DNA of 64,000 nucleotides from contig NZ_JASNRA010000013.1 of assembly GCF_030411955.1 (NCBI RefSeq), positions 1 through 64,000 on the forward strand. The letters are read 5' to 3'. Position 1 is the first letter of the stretch. Each line of letters begins with the position of its first letter. The notes beneath the pieces were generated by a model. That model was not told the origin of the DNA. It saw only the letters and a program-made list of their open reading frames with translations, and searched no databases. Both the position numbers and the translations under genes were made by a program. The stretch is from Massilia sp. YIM B02443 (lineage in GTDB: Bacteria; Pseudomonadota; Gammaproteobacteria; Burkholderiales; Burkholderiaceae_D). Positions 52,034-61,290 of the stretch are shown here, in pieces.

Positions 52034-53891
52034 CCGGCACATTCAACGCGGTTGCCCGCACCCGCCGCATGGTGGACTCGACCGGCGGCCCGGATGCTTC
52101 CGGTTCGTCGACGTCGGCGCCCACATTGATGGCGGCGTAGGCGCGCCGCACCGCGATCGCTTCGCGTCCGCCGGCGCCATACAGCTGCTCGGCGGCCTCG
52201 ATCATCTTGGCGCGCGCGTCGGCATAATTGGTGCTGCTGGTAAACCGCGTGGTACTGGCCTGGAACCAGATGCGGTAGGCACGGTCGAGCCCGATCCCAT
52301 TCATCGCCGCCGGGCGCGCAGTCAGGTACTTGCTGTAGGCCTCGTGCTCGCTGTCGGCGCTGGAACCCTGGGCCAGGAAATAGAACATCCGGTTGTTGGG
52401 CCCGCTGCTGTAGTGCACGTCCAGCCCGCGCAGCTCGCTGCTCCAGGCGTCCGGGCTGCGTCCGTCGCGGCTCGGTTTGGCCATCCAGCGCAGCGGCTGG
52501 CCGTCGCGCGCGATCTCGCTGCCCAGCATCCAGTCGTTGCCCAGCACCGGCAAGCTGTCGCCCTGGCCGCCGGCGCGCGCATACGCTTCCACCGCTTCGC
52601 CGGCGATGTCCGAACTCGATTCGTTGAGGCCACCCGGCTCGCCCGAATACACCAGGTCGGACGTCGCAGCCGTCACGCCGTGTCCCATCTCGTGCCCGAC
52701 CACGTCGATCGCGCCCAGGTTGGTGAAGAAGGTGCCGTCGCCGATGAACATGCAGCGGCAGGTGTCGCTGTAATAGGCGTTGTCGTAGCCGCGGTTGACG
52801 TGCACCGCGATGTGGGTGGCGGTGTCCTGCCCGTCCAGCGCGCGCCAGCCGAGCACGTTCTTGAGCATGTCGTAGGTATTCATCAAGCCCCACATCGCGT
52901 TCACGGCCGCGGTCTGGCCATTGGGGCTTGTCGTGCTCGATCCCTCGACGAACTGCTGGCCGTCGCCCCAGGTATTGGCGGCGTTGCTGTACACCCTGCC
53001 GCTGCTGGTGCCGTGGTTGGCGTTGGTCACCGCCATCGCGCCGAAGGCGCCGCCCTTGCCGCGTTCCGGATCGAGCATCTGGTAGCTGCCGTTGGCGAAG
53101 GTGGTGCTCAGCGGCACCTGTCCGTTGTACTGGCTGTGGCCGATCCCGGTCACCGTCTGCACCATGCTCCAGCGCGCGATGACGCGCCCGTCGACGGCGC
53201 TGACCACCACGTCGAAGTACAGCGGCTGCTCGCCGCTGCGCATGCGCAGGCGCACCAGCCAGGCCAGCTCATAGCGATCGACCGTCTCGACCAGGTCGAG
53301 CGCGTTCAGTTCGGCTGGCGCCTTGTTCTCGGCGCCGGGGGCGCGGTCTTGGCCCATGTGCGGATAGATCAGCAGTTCGGCGCGCGGCGCCACCACGTTG
53401 ACGGCGCCGGTCGCCATCCCCTTGCGCGCGGCGGCGATGGCGGCGGCGCGCCCGACCGTCGGTTTAATGGCCGGCTCGATGCCCGGCGCCGTCACCGGCG
53501 GCACCGCGGCGCCGGCGATCTTGCCCAGCTTCATGCGACGCGGCGAGGCGCTTTCGGACACGATCTGGCGCTTCTGGTCCAGCACCACCACCGACTCCGA
53601 GCCGAAGATGCGCAAGCCCTTGTACAGGTGGGCCAGGCGCACCACCTGCGTGCCCTGCACGCCCGGGTGCTGCGACTGCACCTTGTAGCCGTGCCCGGCA
53701 TCGAGCCCGGCCGCGGTGCGGCGCGCCGTCAGTTCAGCCAGCAGCGCAGCCTGCGCCCTGGCGTCGAGCTTGTAGGGCGCGCCCATCATGGGTCCGGCGC
53801 CCTGGGCGGCGGCGGGCAGGCTCGCGCACAGCGGGGCGCACAGGATGGCGGCCGCGAACAGGGCCGTCGTGAAGCGCTTGGTGGGAATCAT
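52005..53891 (-). CDS. Secreted M4 family (thermolysin-like) metalloprotease
   Basis: 628 aa from ATG 53891 with GGAGACG upstream. Signal peptide about 1-30, an FTP/PepSY propeptide (about 50-240), then the catalytic domain with HEMGH (zinc and catalytic residues) and the third ligand in GLNESSSDI. The second catalytic His is expected in DVHYSSGPNN, where it is present. Secreted neutral protease, probably for nutrition. The 3' end overlaps the M23 gene on the opposite strand by 29 nt. Confidence 0.93.
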   Translation of the reverse strand: MIPTKRFTTALFAAAILCAPLCASLPAAAQGAGPMMGAPYKLDARAQAALLAELTARRTAAGLDAGHGYKVQSQHPGVQGTQVVRLAHLYKGLRIFGSESVVVLDQKRQIVSESASPRRMKLGKIAGAAVPPVTAPGIEPAIKPTVGRAAAIAAARKGMATGAVNVVAPRAELLIYPHMGQDRAPGAENKAPAELNALDLVETVDRYELAWLVRLRMRSGEQPLYFDVVVSAVDGRVIARWSMVQTVTGIGHSQYNGQVPLSTTFANGSYQMLDPERGKGGAFGAMAVTNANHGTSSGRVYSNAANTWGDGQQFVEGSSTTSPNGQTAAVNAMWGLMNTYDMLKNVLGWRALDGQDTATHIAVHVNRGYDNAYYSDTCRCMFIGDGTFFTNLGAIDVVGHEMGHGVTAATSDLVYSGEPGGLNESSSDIAGEAVEAYARAGGQGDSLPVLGNDWMLGSEIARDGQPLRWMAKPSRDGRSPDAWSSELRGLDVHYSSGPNNRMFYFLAQGSSADSEHEAYSKYLTARPAAMNGIGLDRAYRIWFQASTTRFTSSTNYADARAKMIEAAEQLYGAGGREAIAVRRAYAAINVGADVDEPEASGPPVESTMRRVRATALNVPVNPSSAGRD

Positions 53892-53982
53892 CTCGTCTCC
53901 ATCCGGTATGCCGGGCCGGGTGGCGCCGGTCATCGACCATGATGGACGAGCTTTTGATGAAGGATTTGCTTGGACGCAATAA

Positions 53983-54010
53983 CGCGCCGCCTGACTGTGC
54001 AGGCGGCGCG
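53983..54010 (-). terminator. Hairpin between minus-strand genes
   Basis: Eleven perfect base pairs (CGCGCCGCCTG / CAGGCGGCGCG) with a 6-nt loop, about 30 nt after the stop of the 219-residue gene. Downstream only TTATT follows. Probable terminator of the adh operon. Confidence 0.5.
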
Positions 54011-54039
54011 CTGTCTGACCTGCGAGCTACAAAGGCCGG

Positions 54040-54699
54040 TCAGCGATAGCGGTCGCGATGGTAACGATAGCGCGCGCGCTCGTCATCCTCGTCGTCGCCA
54101 CGGCGCTTCATCAGGTACACCGCCGCGCCGATCACGGCGGCGCCGATGGCGACCTTCTTCGCCAGCCCGGCCGGATTGTGCTTGAGCTCAGCCTTGATGC
54201 CCATCTCGCCCAGCACGTTCGGGATGCGGCCCTGGGCCAGGTCCTGGCCAATGCCCTCGACCACGTTGACGCGGTCGGCCAGGATCAGGAGCAGCCAGTG
54301 GCGCACGTCGTTCTCGCTGAGCTTGAAGGCGCCGCGCCGGATCATGCCCGACAGGCCGGACGGCGGTTGCGCCGAGCCGAACAGTGGCGTTCTGCCCGGG
54401 CGCTCGGTCGAGACCAGCACCTCGACGTGCTGCTGCTGCGGCACCGGATCGTGCTCGGGCGCGTTGATGAAGCGCGGCGGCGTGCGTTCCATCGGCACGC
54501 CGGGGCGGTCCTTGCGGTCGAGGTCGGCGCCCCAGCCCTGGATGTGCTGCAGCTGGTCGCGGGTCGGGCGGCGCGGCGCGATCGCGCCGTGCACGTGGCC
54601 GACGTGGCCGTGGCCGTCGTGTTCGCCTGGAGCTTGGTGGCCGTCGTGCTGGTCGTTGCCGCTGACGACGTCCTTGACTGTTTCCTTGGATGTTTCCAT
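54040..54699 (-). CDS. Hypothetical protein downstream of the alcohol dehydrogenase
   Basis: 219 aa from ATG 54699 with GAGAGG upstream. A His/Gly/Asp-rich N-terminus (HDGHQAPGEHDGHGHVGHVHG, residues 22-42, a likely metal-binding stretch), a disordered middle, then an amphipathic domain and a C-terminal hydrophobic segment (KVAIGAAVIGAAVYLMK) with a basic/acidic tail. The start lies 12 nt upstream of... that is, the adh stop (54711) is 11 nt before it, so the two are cotranscribed. Not recognised. Confidence 0.65.
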   Translation of the reverse strand: METSKETVKDVVSGNDQHDGHQAPGEHDGHGHVGHVHGAIAPRRPTRDQLQHIQGWGADLDRKDRPGVPMERTPPRFINAPEHDPVPQQQHVEVLVSTERPGRTPLFGSAQPPSGLSGMIRRGAFKLSENDVRHWLLLILADRVNVVEGIGQDLAQGRIPNVLGEMGIKAELKHNPAGLAKKVAIGAAVIGAAVYLMKRRGDDEDDERARYRYHRDRYR

Positions 54700-54710
54700 A
54701 GTCGTTCCTC

Positions 54711-55907
54711 TCAATGTGCTGCGCCGTTGCTGACACTCGCCTTGACCGCGCGCACTTCATTGGCGCGTGGCGGGATCAGCACGGTCTTGATGCAATTGTC
54801 GAGCTTGCTCGAGAAGATGTGATACGCATCCGACACTTCTTCCAGCGGCACGCGGTGGGTGATGATGGCTTTCGGGTCGATCCGGCCGGCGCGGGTGTGC
54901 TCGATCAGGCGCGGCAGGTGGCGGCGCACGCTGGCCTGGTTCATGCGCAGGGTCAGGCCCTTGTTCAGCGCATTGCCGATCGGGACCGCGTTGAAGGTCG
55001 GGCCATACACGCCGACGATCGACACGTTGCCGCCCTTGCGCACCGAGTTGATGCACCAGTGCAGTACGGTGGCAGCGCCGGCCTGCATCATGGTGTAGAC
55101 GCCGGTGATGGTCTGCATGGTGTTGCCGGCCGCTTCACAGCCGACCGCGTCGATGCAGACGTCGGCGCCCATCCAGTCGGTCATCTTCTTGATGTGCAGC
55201 GCCATGTCCTTCACTTCCTTGAAGTTCACCACTTCGCACTGGGCGTAGCGCTTGACGAACTCGAGGCGATACTCCACGTGGTCGACCACGATCACGCGCC
55301 CGGCGCCCATCAGCCAGGCCGACTTGGCAGCGAAGATGCCGACCGGGCCGGCGCCGAACACGACCACGGTGTCGCCTTCCTTGATGTCGCCCATTTCCGC
55401 CGCCTGGTAGCCGGTCGGCAGCGCGTCGGTCATCAGGACCGCATCGTCGTCGTGGATGTCGTCGGGGATCACCATCGGGCCGACGTCGGCCATCGGCACC
55501 CGCACGTATTCGGCCTGGCCGCCATCGTAGCCGCCCGCCGTGTGCGAGTAGCCGTAGATGCCGCCCACCGCCGTGGCTTGCGCATTCGTGTTGTGGCAAT
55601 TGCCGAACAGCTCGTGCTGGCAAAAGAAGCAGGAACCGCAAAACAGGTTGAACGGCACCAGGACCTTGTCGCCCACCTTCAGTTTCTGCACGCCGGAGCC
55701 GACCTCTTCCACCACGCCGATGAACTCATGGCCGAAGGTGTGGCCGACACGGGTGTCGGGCACCAGGCCATGGTACAGGTGCAAGTCCGACCCGCAGATG
55801 CAGGCCCGGGTGACGCGCACGATGGCGTCGCCCGGGTGTTCGATGACCGGATCGGGCTTGTGATCGGCGCGGACGCGGTACGGCCCGCGGTAATTCATTG
55901 CCAGCAT
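54711..55907 (-). CDS. Zinc-dependent alcohol dehydrogenase family protein
   Basis: 398 aa. AGGAGGAC sits just before the ATG. Catalytic zinc ligands CICGSD and GHEF, structural zinc cysteines CGSCFFCQHELFGNC, and NAD-binding FGAGPVGIFAA. It resembles glutathione-independent formaldehyde dehydrogenase and related medium-chain dehydrogenases that carry an extended loop. Substrate not assignable; formaldehyde or another aldehyde is plausible. Followed by the His-rich 219-residue gene. Confidence 0.9.
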   Translation of the reverse strand: MLAMNYRGPYRVRADHKPDPVIEHPGDAIVRVTRACICGSDLHLYHGLVPDTRVGHTFGHEFIGVVEEVGSGVQKLKVGDKVLVPFNLFCGSCFFCQHELFGNCHNTNAQATAVGGIYGYSHTAGGYDGGQAEYVRVPMADVGPMVIPDDIHDDDAVLMTDALPTGYQAAEMGDIKEGDTVVVFGAGPVGIFAAKSAWLMGAGRVIVVDHVEYRLEFVKRYAQCEVVNFKEVKDMALHIKKMTDWMGADVCIDAVGCEAAGNTMQTITGVYTMMQAGAATVLHWCINSVRKGGNVSIVGVYGPTFNAVPIGNALNKGLTLRMNQASVRRHLPRLIEHTRAGRIDPKAIITHRVPLEEVSDAYHIFSSKLDNCIKTVLIPPRANEVRAVKASVSNGAAH

Positions 55908-56042
55908 AAGTCCTCCTCTGGGATGGCGATTGACAAAGCTCGTCCGTAGACGAGCCGATATGACACAAAGTTATGCCAAAAATTCACCATTGGCGATACG
56001 CGCACGGAAACGAACGCGTGTTTTGAAGAACTTTTTTTACAC

Positions 56043-56070
56043 TTCCGGTCGAGTTTGTGAACGACCGGAA
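56043..56070 (-). other. Inverted repeat after the metallopeptidase gene
   Basis: Nine perfect base pairs (TTCCGGTCG / CGACCGGAA) with a 10-nt loop directly after the metallopeptidase stop. On the minus strand an A-run, not a T-run, follows, so intrinsic termination is doubtful. Confidence 0.4.
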
Positions 56071-56075
56071 ATGAT

Positions 56076-56960
56076 TTACAGCTGGCGCGCTTCAAAGGTG
56101 TTACAGGCGGAAACTTCCCCACTCTCCAGGCCACGCTGGAACCAGCGCACCCGCTGGGCCGAGCTGCCGTGCGTGAACGAGTCCGGCACCACCACCCCGC
56201 GCGACTGGCGTTGCAGGGCGTCGTCGCCGATCGCGCTGGCGGCGTTCAGGGCGGTCTCGACGTCGCCGCTTTCCAGGATCTGCTTCTCCTTGTTGGTGCG
56301 CTTGGCCCAGACGCCGGCGAAGCAGTCGGCCTGCAGCTCGAGCCGCACCGACAACGCGTTGCCTTGGGTCTCGGAAGCGCGCTGCTGGGCCGCGTGCACC
56401 TTGTTCGAGATGCCGAGCAGGTTCTGCACGTGGTGCCCGACCTCGTGCGCGATCACGTAGGCCTGGGCAAACTCGCCCTCGACGTTGAAGCGCTGCTGCA
56501 TGGTGCGGAAGAAACCCAGGTCGATATAGACGGTGCTGTCGCCCGGACAATAAAACGGTCCGGTGGCGCTCTCGCCGCGGCCGCAGGCGGTGCCGGTGCT
56601 GTTTTCGAAGAGCACCAGGCGCGCCGGCTGGTACTGCGCACCCTGTTCGCGGAACACCTGGGCCCAGGCATCCTCGGTGTAGGCTAGCGTGGTGGCCACG
56701 AACTGCGATTCGCGGTCGTCGGCCGGCGCCTTGGATGAGCCAGGCTGGGATTGCTGCTGGACCTGCTGCGGCGCGCCGCCGGACAGCAGGCCCAGGATGG
56801 TCATCGGGTTGATGCCGAAGATCCAGCCGCCGACCAGGGCGATGACCAGGGTGCCGATGCCGATCGACCTGCCGCCGAAGCCGCCGAACCCTCCTCCGCC
56901 GCCGCCTTCACCACGGCGGTCTTCCACATTATCGCTCTGCCGGTCGCCTTCCCAACGCAT
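56076..56960 (-). CDS. YpfJ-type neutral zinc metallopeptidase
   Basis: 294 aa. AAAGGAG before the ATG. A Gly-rich N-terminus, a TM segment (about 30-55) and a C-terminal periplasmic domain with HEVGHHVQ (HExxH) and NGEADCFAG-type block LQADCFAGVWAK. It belongs to the zincin family UPF0267/YpfJ, whose substrate is unknown. The full catalytic motif is visible. A gene of 62 residues lies upstream on the same strand. Confidence 0.9.
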   Translation of the reverse strand: MRWEGDRQSDNVEDRRGEGGGGGGFGGFGGRSIGIGTLVIALVGGWIFGINPMTILGLLSGGAPQQVQQQSQPGSSKAPADDRESQFVATTLAYTEDAWAQVFREQGAQYQPARLVLFENSTGTACGRGESATGPFYCPGDSTVYIDLGFFRTMQQRFNVEGEFAQAYVIAHEVGHHVQNLLGISNKVHAAQQRASETQGNALSVRLELQADCFAGVWAKRTNKEKQILESGDVETALNAASAIGDDALQRQSRGVVVPDSFTHGSSAQRVRWFQRGLESGEVSACNTFEARQL

Positions 56961-56982
56961 GAATTCTCCTTTGATGAACGGG

Positions 56983-57171
56983 TCAGCGCCCGTGATGTCG
57001 TTTCAGGTTGCAGGTGTCGATGCGCTCGCGCGCGTCCTTGATGCGGTCGTCGAGCGGCGCCAGGCCGGCGCGCAGCTCGTCATGCAAGGCGCGCTCGCGC
57101 CGTTCGCGCGCGACTTCGCGCGCCACGCGTCCCTGCGGGACGGCGTCGAGTTCGTGGATGTTGGTGCTCAT
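56983..57171 (-). CDS. Small basic/acidic helical protein
   Basis: 62 aa from ATG 57171 with GAGAGAA upstream. Alternating Arg/Glu (REVARERRERALHDELRAG) predicts a long amphipathic helix or coiled coil. The gene lies 22 nt before the YpfJ-type peptidase start, so it may be in that operon. Unknown function. Confidence 0.65.
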   Translation of the reverse strand: MSTNIHELDAVPQGRVAREVARERRERALHDELRAGLAPLDDRIKDARERIDTCNLKRHHGR

Positions 57172-57397
57172 GGTTTTCTCTCTCGTGTCATTGCGGCTGT
57201 GGACGCCGCTGTCGTTGCTTACATTGTTCACTGCTTCGACGCCAGATGGTCCCAGTATGAACAGCGGCTGGCGGCCGGACTGTTCGGGCAGACACATAAT
57301 GCACCAAAAATCGCGCGCACACGATCGCGTTCGCGCCCCCTTGTTCTATGTACGCCAGCGCACGGATGAACGCCGCGCCGCATGCGACGCTCGCCGC

Positions 57398-58339
57398 ATG
57401 AACTCATCCCAAGCCAATGCCCTGCTCGCCCTCGGCCGCGCCCTGCACGCGGCGCGCTACCGCTTCATCACGGTGACGCCGTCCACCCACCGCCGCATCA
57501 ACGGCCGCCCCGGCAACGAACAGGCGCGTGACCTGCGCGGCGTGTTCGGCTGGAGCCGGCCGTTCGCGCCCGACCTGCTGGAGCCCGGCATGCTGGCCCT
57601 GATGCAGGAGGCCGGCGTCGTCAACAGCGCAGGCGACGGCGCTCTGCTGCGCTCGACCGTGCGCGCCTCGACCCTGGACCAGATGATCGTGTTTCATTCG
57701 GCCTATCCAACGCGCGACGAGGACGCCGTGTTCTTCGGCCCCGACACCTACCGCTTCGTCGGCGCCATGGCGCGCGCCTTCGAGTGGATCGGCGCCGGCC
57801 CCACCCGCGCGGTCGACATCGGCTGCGGCGGCGGCGCCGGCGCGCTGGCCATCGCGCACAAGTTCGGCAACTGCGAGGTGTTCGGCGCCGACGTCAATGA
57901 CAAGGCGCTGGAACTGGCCCAGGTCAACGCGCGCCTGGCCGGCGCCGCCAACCTGCTGCTGCGGCGCAGCGACCTGTTCGACGGCCTGGATGGCGACTTC
58001 GACCTGATCGTCTCGAACCCGCCCTATGTGCTGGACCCGGACGGGCGGCGCTACCGCCACGGCGGCGGCCAGCACGGCGCCGAACTGTCGCGCCGCATCG
58101 TCGAAGACGGCCTGGCGCGCCTGCGCCCGGGCGGCAGCCTGATGCTGTACACCGGGGTCGCCCTGGCCGGTCCCGGCGACCATTTCCTGGACAGCGTGCG
58201 GCCCTTGCTGGACGCGGCCTGCGGCAACTGGCATTACGAAGAACTCGATCCGGACATCTTCGGCGGCCAGCTGGGCGAACCGGGGTATGAAGAAGTCGAG
58301 CGCATCGCGGCGGTGTGGCTGCATGCGGTCAAGCGCTAA
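57398..58339 (+). CDS. Class I methyltransferase with NPPY motif
   Basis: 313 aa from ATG 57398. SAM motif I DIGCGGGAGALA, acidic strand end FGADVN and the NPPY motif in SNPPYVLDP, typical of N-methyltransferases acting on nucleic acid bases or glutamine. The N-terminal about 110 residues form a separate helical domain. It resembles the small HemK/PrmC-like methyltransferase group but is not PrmC itself. Substrate unknown. Confidence 0.85.
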   Translation: MNSSQANALLALGRALHAARYRFITVTPSTHRRINGRPGNEQARDLRGVFGWSRPFAPDLLEPGMLALMQEAGVVNSAGDGALLRSTVRASTLDQMIVFHSAYPTRDEDAVFFGPDTYRFVGAMARAFEWIGAGPTRAVDIGCGGGAGALAIAHKFGNCEVFGADVNDKALELAQVNARLAGAANLLLRRSDLFDGLDGDFDLIVSNPPYVLDPDGRRYRHGGGQHGAELSRRIVEDGLARLRPGGSLMLYTGVALAGPGDHFLDSVRPLLDAACGNWHYEELDPDIFGGQLGEPGYEEVERIAAVWLHAVKR

Positions 58340-58419
58340 GAAAGATCTGACGCCGTCATCTGCACCCGCTGAATGATGGCGTCGGAAGAACGGACGCTCA
58401 ACGCAGCCCGAAAAAGCAA

Positions 58420-58443
58420 AAGGCCCTCACGAATGAGGGCCTT
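58420..58443 (-). terminator. Intrinsic terminator behind the tRNA remnant
   Basis: Stem AAGGCCCTCA / TGAGGGCCTT with a CGAA loop; on the minus strand it is followed by TTTTGCTTTTT. It sits just downstream of the 24-nt tRNA-Ser 3'-end copy, as expected of a former second tRNA gene. Confidence 0.75.
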
Positions 58444-58452
58444 CTGGGTACA

Positions 58453-58476
58453 ACTTGGCGGAGAGGGTGGGATTCG
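58453..58476 (-). repeat. Copy of the tRNA-Ser 3' end (remnant)
   Basis: 24 nt identical to the 3' end of the tRNA-Ser gene including CCA, located about 160 nt away in the same orientation. The rest of a tRNA is not recognisable. Either a deleted second tRNA gene or an attachment-site-like duplication. An unrelated 9-bp hairpin (GCTATCGCG / CGCGATAGC) lies next to it. Confidence 0.75.
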
Positions 58477-58579
58477 CCTACATTCTGCAGGCCGCGCTAT
58501 CGCGAGTACGCGATAGCCTTCGTATCCCACGCGCAGGGCGCGCAGGCGCCCTGCTCCTCTGTGACGTTCCGGAATGAAA

Positions 58580-58603
58580 AAAGCCACCTTGCGGTGGCTT
58601 TTC
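58580..58603 (-). terminator. Intrinsic terminator of tRNA-Ser
   Basis: Ten base pairs (AAAAGCCACC / GGTGGCTTTT) with a 4-nt loop, 12 nt downstream of the tRNA on the minus strand, followed by a T-run. Confidence 0.85.
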
Positions 58604-58613
58604 CCATGCTACT

Positions 58614-58703
<90 letters not shown>

Positions 58704-58826
58704 AGATTCGGTCGATCTCGCATCGCTGCGAGAGGCCGCATTATACCGGAGGCCTGGCGAAAGTTGCAAGTGATCCGCTGCAACTTCGCTGTGACTTGTT
58801 TCGCGACTGCGCAGACCGCGCGCATG

Positions 58827-59480
58827 TCAGGCGAAGCCGGCCCAGTTGCGCTGCCGCACCAGCGGGTCGGCCGGCTCGTGTTCGGCGCAGTCGATGCGCA
58901 GGAACGAGATCGGCAGCGGCGCATTCACCAGCGCGCAGTGGTGCGCCACCTCGGCGCCGGGATACTTGTCGGCCTCGAAGTGGCGGCACGACAGACAGGC
59001 CCGCAGTTCGGGAAAGCGGTCGGTCTTCTGCAGCTGCGCGATCAGCTTGAACAGGCCGGTGAGCAGTTGCACCTGCTGCCCCGCCGGCAATTGCGAAGCG
59101 GCGTTGTCGGCGAACGCCAGCGCATGGCCCAGGCGCTGGGCGACGCGCTCGCCCTCCGGCGTCAGGTGCAGCGCGCTGGCGCGGCCGTCGTCCTCGGCGC
59201 GCGCCTTGCGCACCAGGCCCTTGTTGACCAGCGCCGCCACCGAATCGCTGGCGCTGGCCGCCGAGATCGACAACTGTTTCGCCAGCCACGACAGGCGCAC
59301 GCCGCGCGTGCGGTGCTGCAGCAGGTGCAGGATCTCGGCCTGGGCCGGGTTCAGGCCCTCGGCGGTCGAGACTTCCCACATGCCGGCGCGCAGCACGGTG
59401 GCGATGCGGCCGATGGCGGTGACGATGCGGGCCGAGACGTCGGGCGTGCTGTCCCACGGAGTTTCAGGTTGGATGTCCAT
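58827..59480 (-). CDS. MarR-family regulator with Cys/His tail
   Basis: 217 aa. Winged helix (about 45-125) of MarR type: SWLAKQLSISAASASDSVAALVNKGLV. The C-terminal about 60 residues hold C162, C165, H167, H180, H181, C182, C198 and H201, a spacing that suggests a metal or Fe-S site and thus redox or metal sensing. The family pattern of such tails is known to me only loosely. Autoregulation or control of the downstream ligase gene is possible; the start at 59480 lies 44 nt from the RLAN ligase stop. Confidence 0.9.
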   Translation of the reverse strand: MDIQPETPWDSTPDVSARIVTAIGRIATVLRAGMWEVSTAEGLNPAQAEILHLLQHRTRGVRLSWLAKQLSISAASASDSVAALVNKGLVRKARAEDDGRASALHLTPEGERVAQRLGHALAFADNAASQLPAGQQVQLLTGLFKLIAQLQKTDRFPELRACLSCRHFEADKYPGAEVAHHCALVNAPLPISFLRIDCAEHEPADPLVRQRNWAGFA

Positions 59481-59524
59481 CGCGCCAGCATAGCAAACGG
59501 CCGGCCTGTGTCAAGGAGTCCTAA

Positions 59525-61159
59525 TCACAGCGCCGCGCTGCTCCGGTGCAGCAGGTCGAGCCGGCGCACCAGTTCGCCCAGCACGATGCGGTACAGTTCG
59601 TCGCCCAGCACGCTGTCCTCGGCGCCGGCGTCGATGTTCGGGTTGTCGTTCACCTCGATCACGACCGGCCCGCGCGGCGTCATCTTCATGTCCACGCCAT
59701 ACAGGCCGTCGCCGATCAGGTCGGCCGCGGCGAGCGCGTGCGCCAGCAGGTCCGGCGGCACCTCGGGCAGCGGCACCGCGGCCGCCATCCCGAATTCGGC
59801 CTTGCCGTCGGCGTCGCGCTTGGCCACCTGCCAGTGGCCCTTCGACATGAAGTACTTGCTGGCGAAGATGGGCCGGCGATTGAGCACGCCGATGCGCCAG
59901 TCGAACTCGGTGTACATGTATTCCTGCACCAGGATCAGCGCCGACTGCTGCAGCAGTTCGCGCGCAGTGCGCCCGAATTCGGCGCCATCCCTGACCTTGA
60001 CCACGCCGCGCGAAAAGGCGCCGTCCGGGATCTTCATCACCATCGGATAGCCGATCTGCGCCTCGATCGCGGCCAGGTCTTCGGAGTCGGCCCGTTGCAG
60101 GGTGAAGGTGCGCGGGGTCGGCACGTCGTGCAGGCGCAGCAGATCCGCCAGATAGACCTTGTTGGTGCAGCGCAGGATCGAGCCCGGATCGTCGATCACC
60201 ACCAGTCCTTCGCGCTCGGCCTTCTTGGCGAACAGGTAGGTATGATGATTGACCGCCGTGGTCTCGCGGATGAACAGGGCATCGAATTCGGCCAGGCGCG
60301 CGATGTCGTGGCGCTCGATCAGCTCGACCTCGAGGCCGAGACTGCGCCCGACCGCGACGAAGCGCGCCAGCGCGCCCGGATTGCTCGGGGCCAGCTCTTC
60401 CTGCGGGTCGTGCAGCACGGCGATGCGGTAGCGATAGCGGCGCGCGGCCGGCGCCGTGTGCGGCAAACCGTGGAAGCCACGCAGCGCGTCGGCGCAGGCG
60501 GCGCGCTGGCGCTCGCCCAGCGCGCCCAGGTGCTGGGTGCGGATCGCGGCGATGCGCCAGGCAGCCGCGCCGCCATCGTCGTCGCGCGCGAAGTCGACCC
60601 GCATCAGCGGCGCCGGGAAGGTCTCGAAGATGCCGCGCGCCAGCGTCGCCAGCGGCGTGTAGTCGGTATGGCCGAACGCGATGTCGAGCGAGAACTCGAC
60701 CGGCATCGGCATCCGCATGGTCACATCGGCGCCCAGCGCGTCGTTCAGGGCGCGATCCAGTTCGCCCGTGTCGAGCGTGTAGATCGCCTTGCGCGACAGG
60801 TCGTTGATGGTCTTCACCGATGGCAGCACCTGCTGGCCGCGCGCCTGCGCCATCAGCGAGCAGTAATACCCGACCGACAGGTATTTGTAGCTGCGGCACA
60901 GGTTGATCACCAGCGGCGGCTGGCCTTGCGCCGGCTGCGCGCCGGCCAGGAAGGTGGCGGCGTCGACGACCGCGCAGCGCTCGTCCCGCGGCCAGTCGCC
61001 GGCATGGTCGACCACCACCAGCACGCGCGGCGCGGACTGCTTGCGGGCGCTGGCCAGCGACACGGTGCGCGTTCGGGGCGGATCGGAATCGGGGTTGGCG
61101 TCGGTCGACGCGGATGGCGCACGGGGCGCGGCGGGGACAATCGTTCGAAGCGTGGTCAT
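59525..61159 (-). CDS. RimK-like ATP-grasp ligase with RLAN N-terminal domain
   Basis: 544 aa. N-terminal RLAN domain (about 45-230; INLCRSYKYLSVGYYCSLMA block) followed by an ATP-grasp domain (about 320-540) with MKIPDGAFSRGVVKV (ATP lid) and the metal-binding end EVNDNPNIDAG. Such proteins probably form amide bonds with amino acids, as RimK adds glutamate to S6. Substrate unknown. A GNAT gene lies upstream on the same strand, which fits the frequent pairing of RLAN ligases with acetyltransferases. Confidence 0.88.
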   Translation of the reverse strand: MTTLRTIVPAAPRAPSASTDANPDSDPPRTRTVSLASARKQSAPRVLVVVDHAGDWPRDERCAVVDAATFLAGAQPAQGQPPLVINLCRSYKYLSVGYYCSLMAQARGQQVLPSVKTINDLSRKAIYTLDTGELDRALNDALGADVTMRMPMPVEFSLDIAFGHTDYTPLATLARGIFETFPAPLMRVDFARDDDGGAAAWRIAAIRTQHLGALGERQRAACADALRGFHGLPHTAPAARRYRYRIAVLHDPQEELAPSNPGALARFVAVGRSLGLEVELIERHDIARLAEFDALFIRETTAVNHHTYLFAKKAEREGLVVIDDPGSILRCTNKVYLADLLRLHDVPTPRTFTLQRADSEDLAAIEAQIGYPMVMKIPDGAFSRGVVKVRDGAEFGRTARELLQQSALILVQEYMYTEFDWRIGVLNRRPIFASKYFMSKGHWQVAKRDADGKAEFGMAAAVPLPEVPPDLLAHALAAADLIGDGLYGVDMKMTPRGPVVIEVNDNPNIDAGAEDSVLGDELYRIVLGELVRRLDLLHRSSAAL

Positions 61160-61290
61160 GGTGAACTGCCGAAGTTGATCGGGTCGCGCCGGGACAAGCG
61201 GCCGAGCGCAGGACCGACTCTAGCGGGCGCGCCATAAAAACCGCATAAAGAATCGCGGACTCCGGGACAAACGGATGTAAACGCCGTGCT

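Noticed and set aside
58453-58560. A second complete tRNA gene
   Set aside because: Only the last 24 nt match; no acceptor, D-arm or anticodon arm can be formed.
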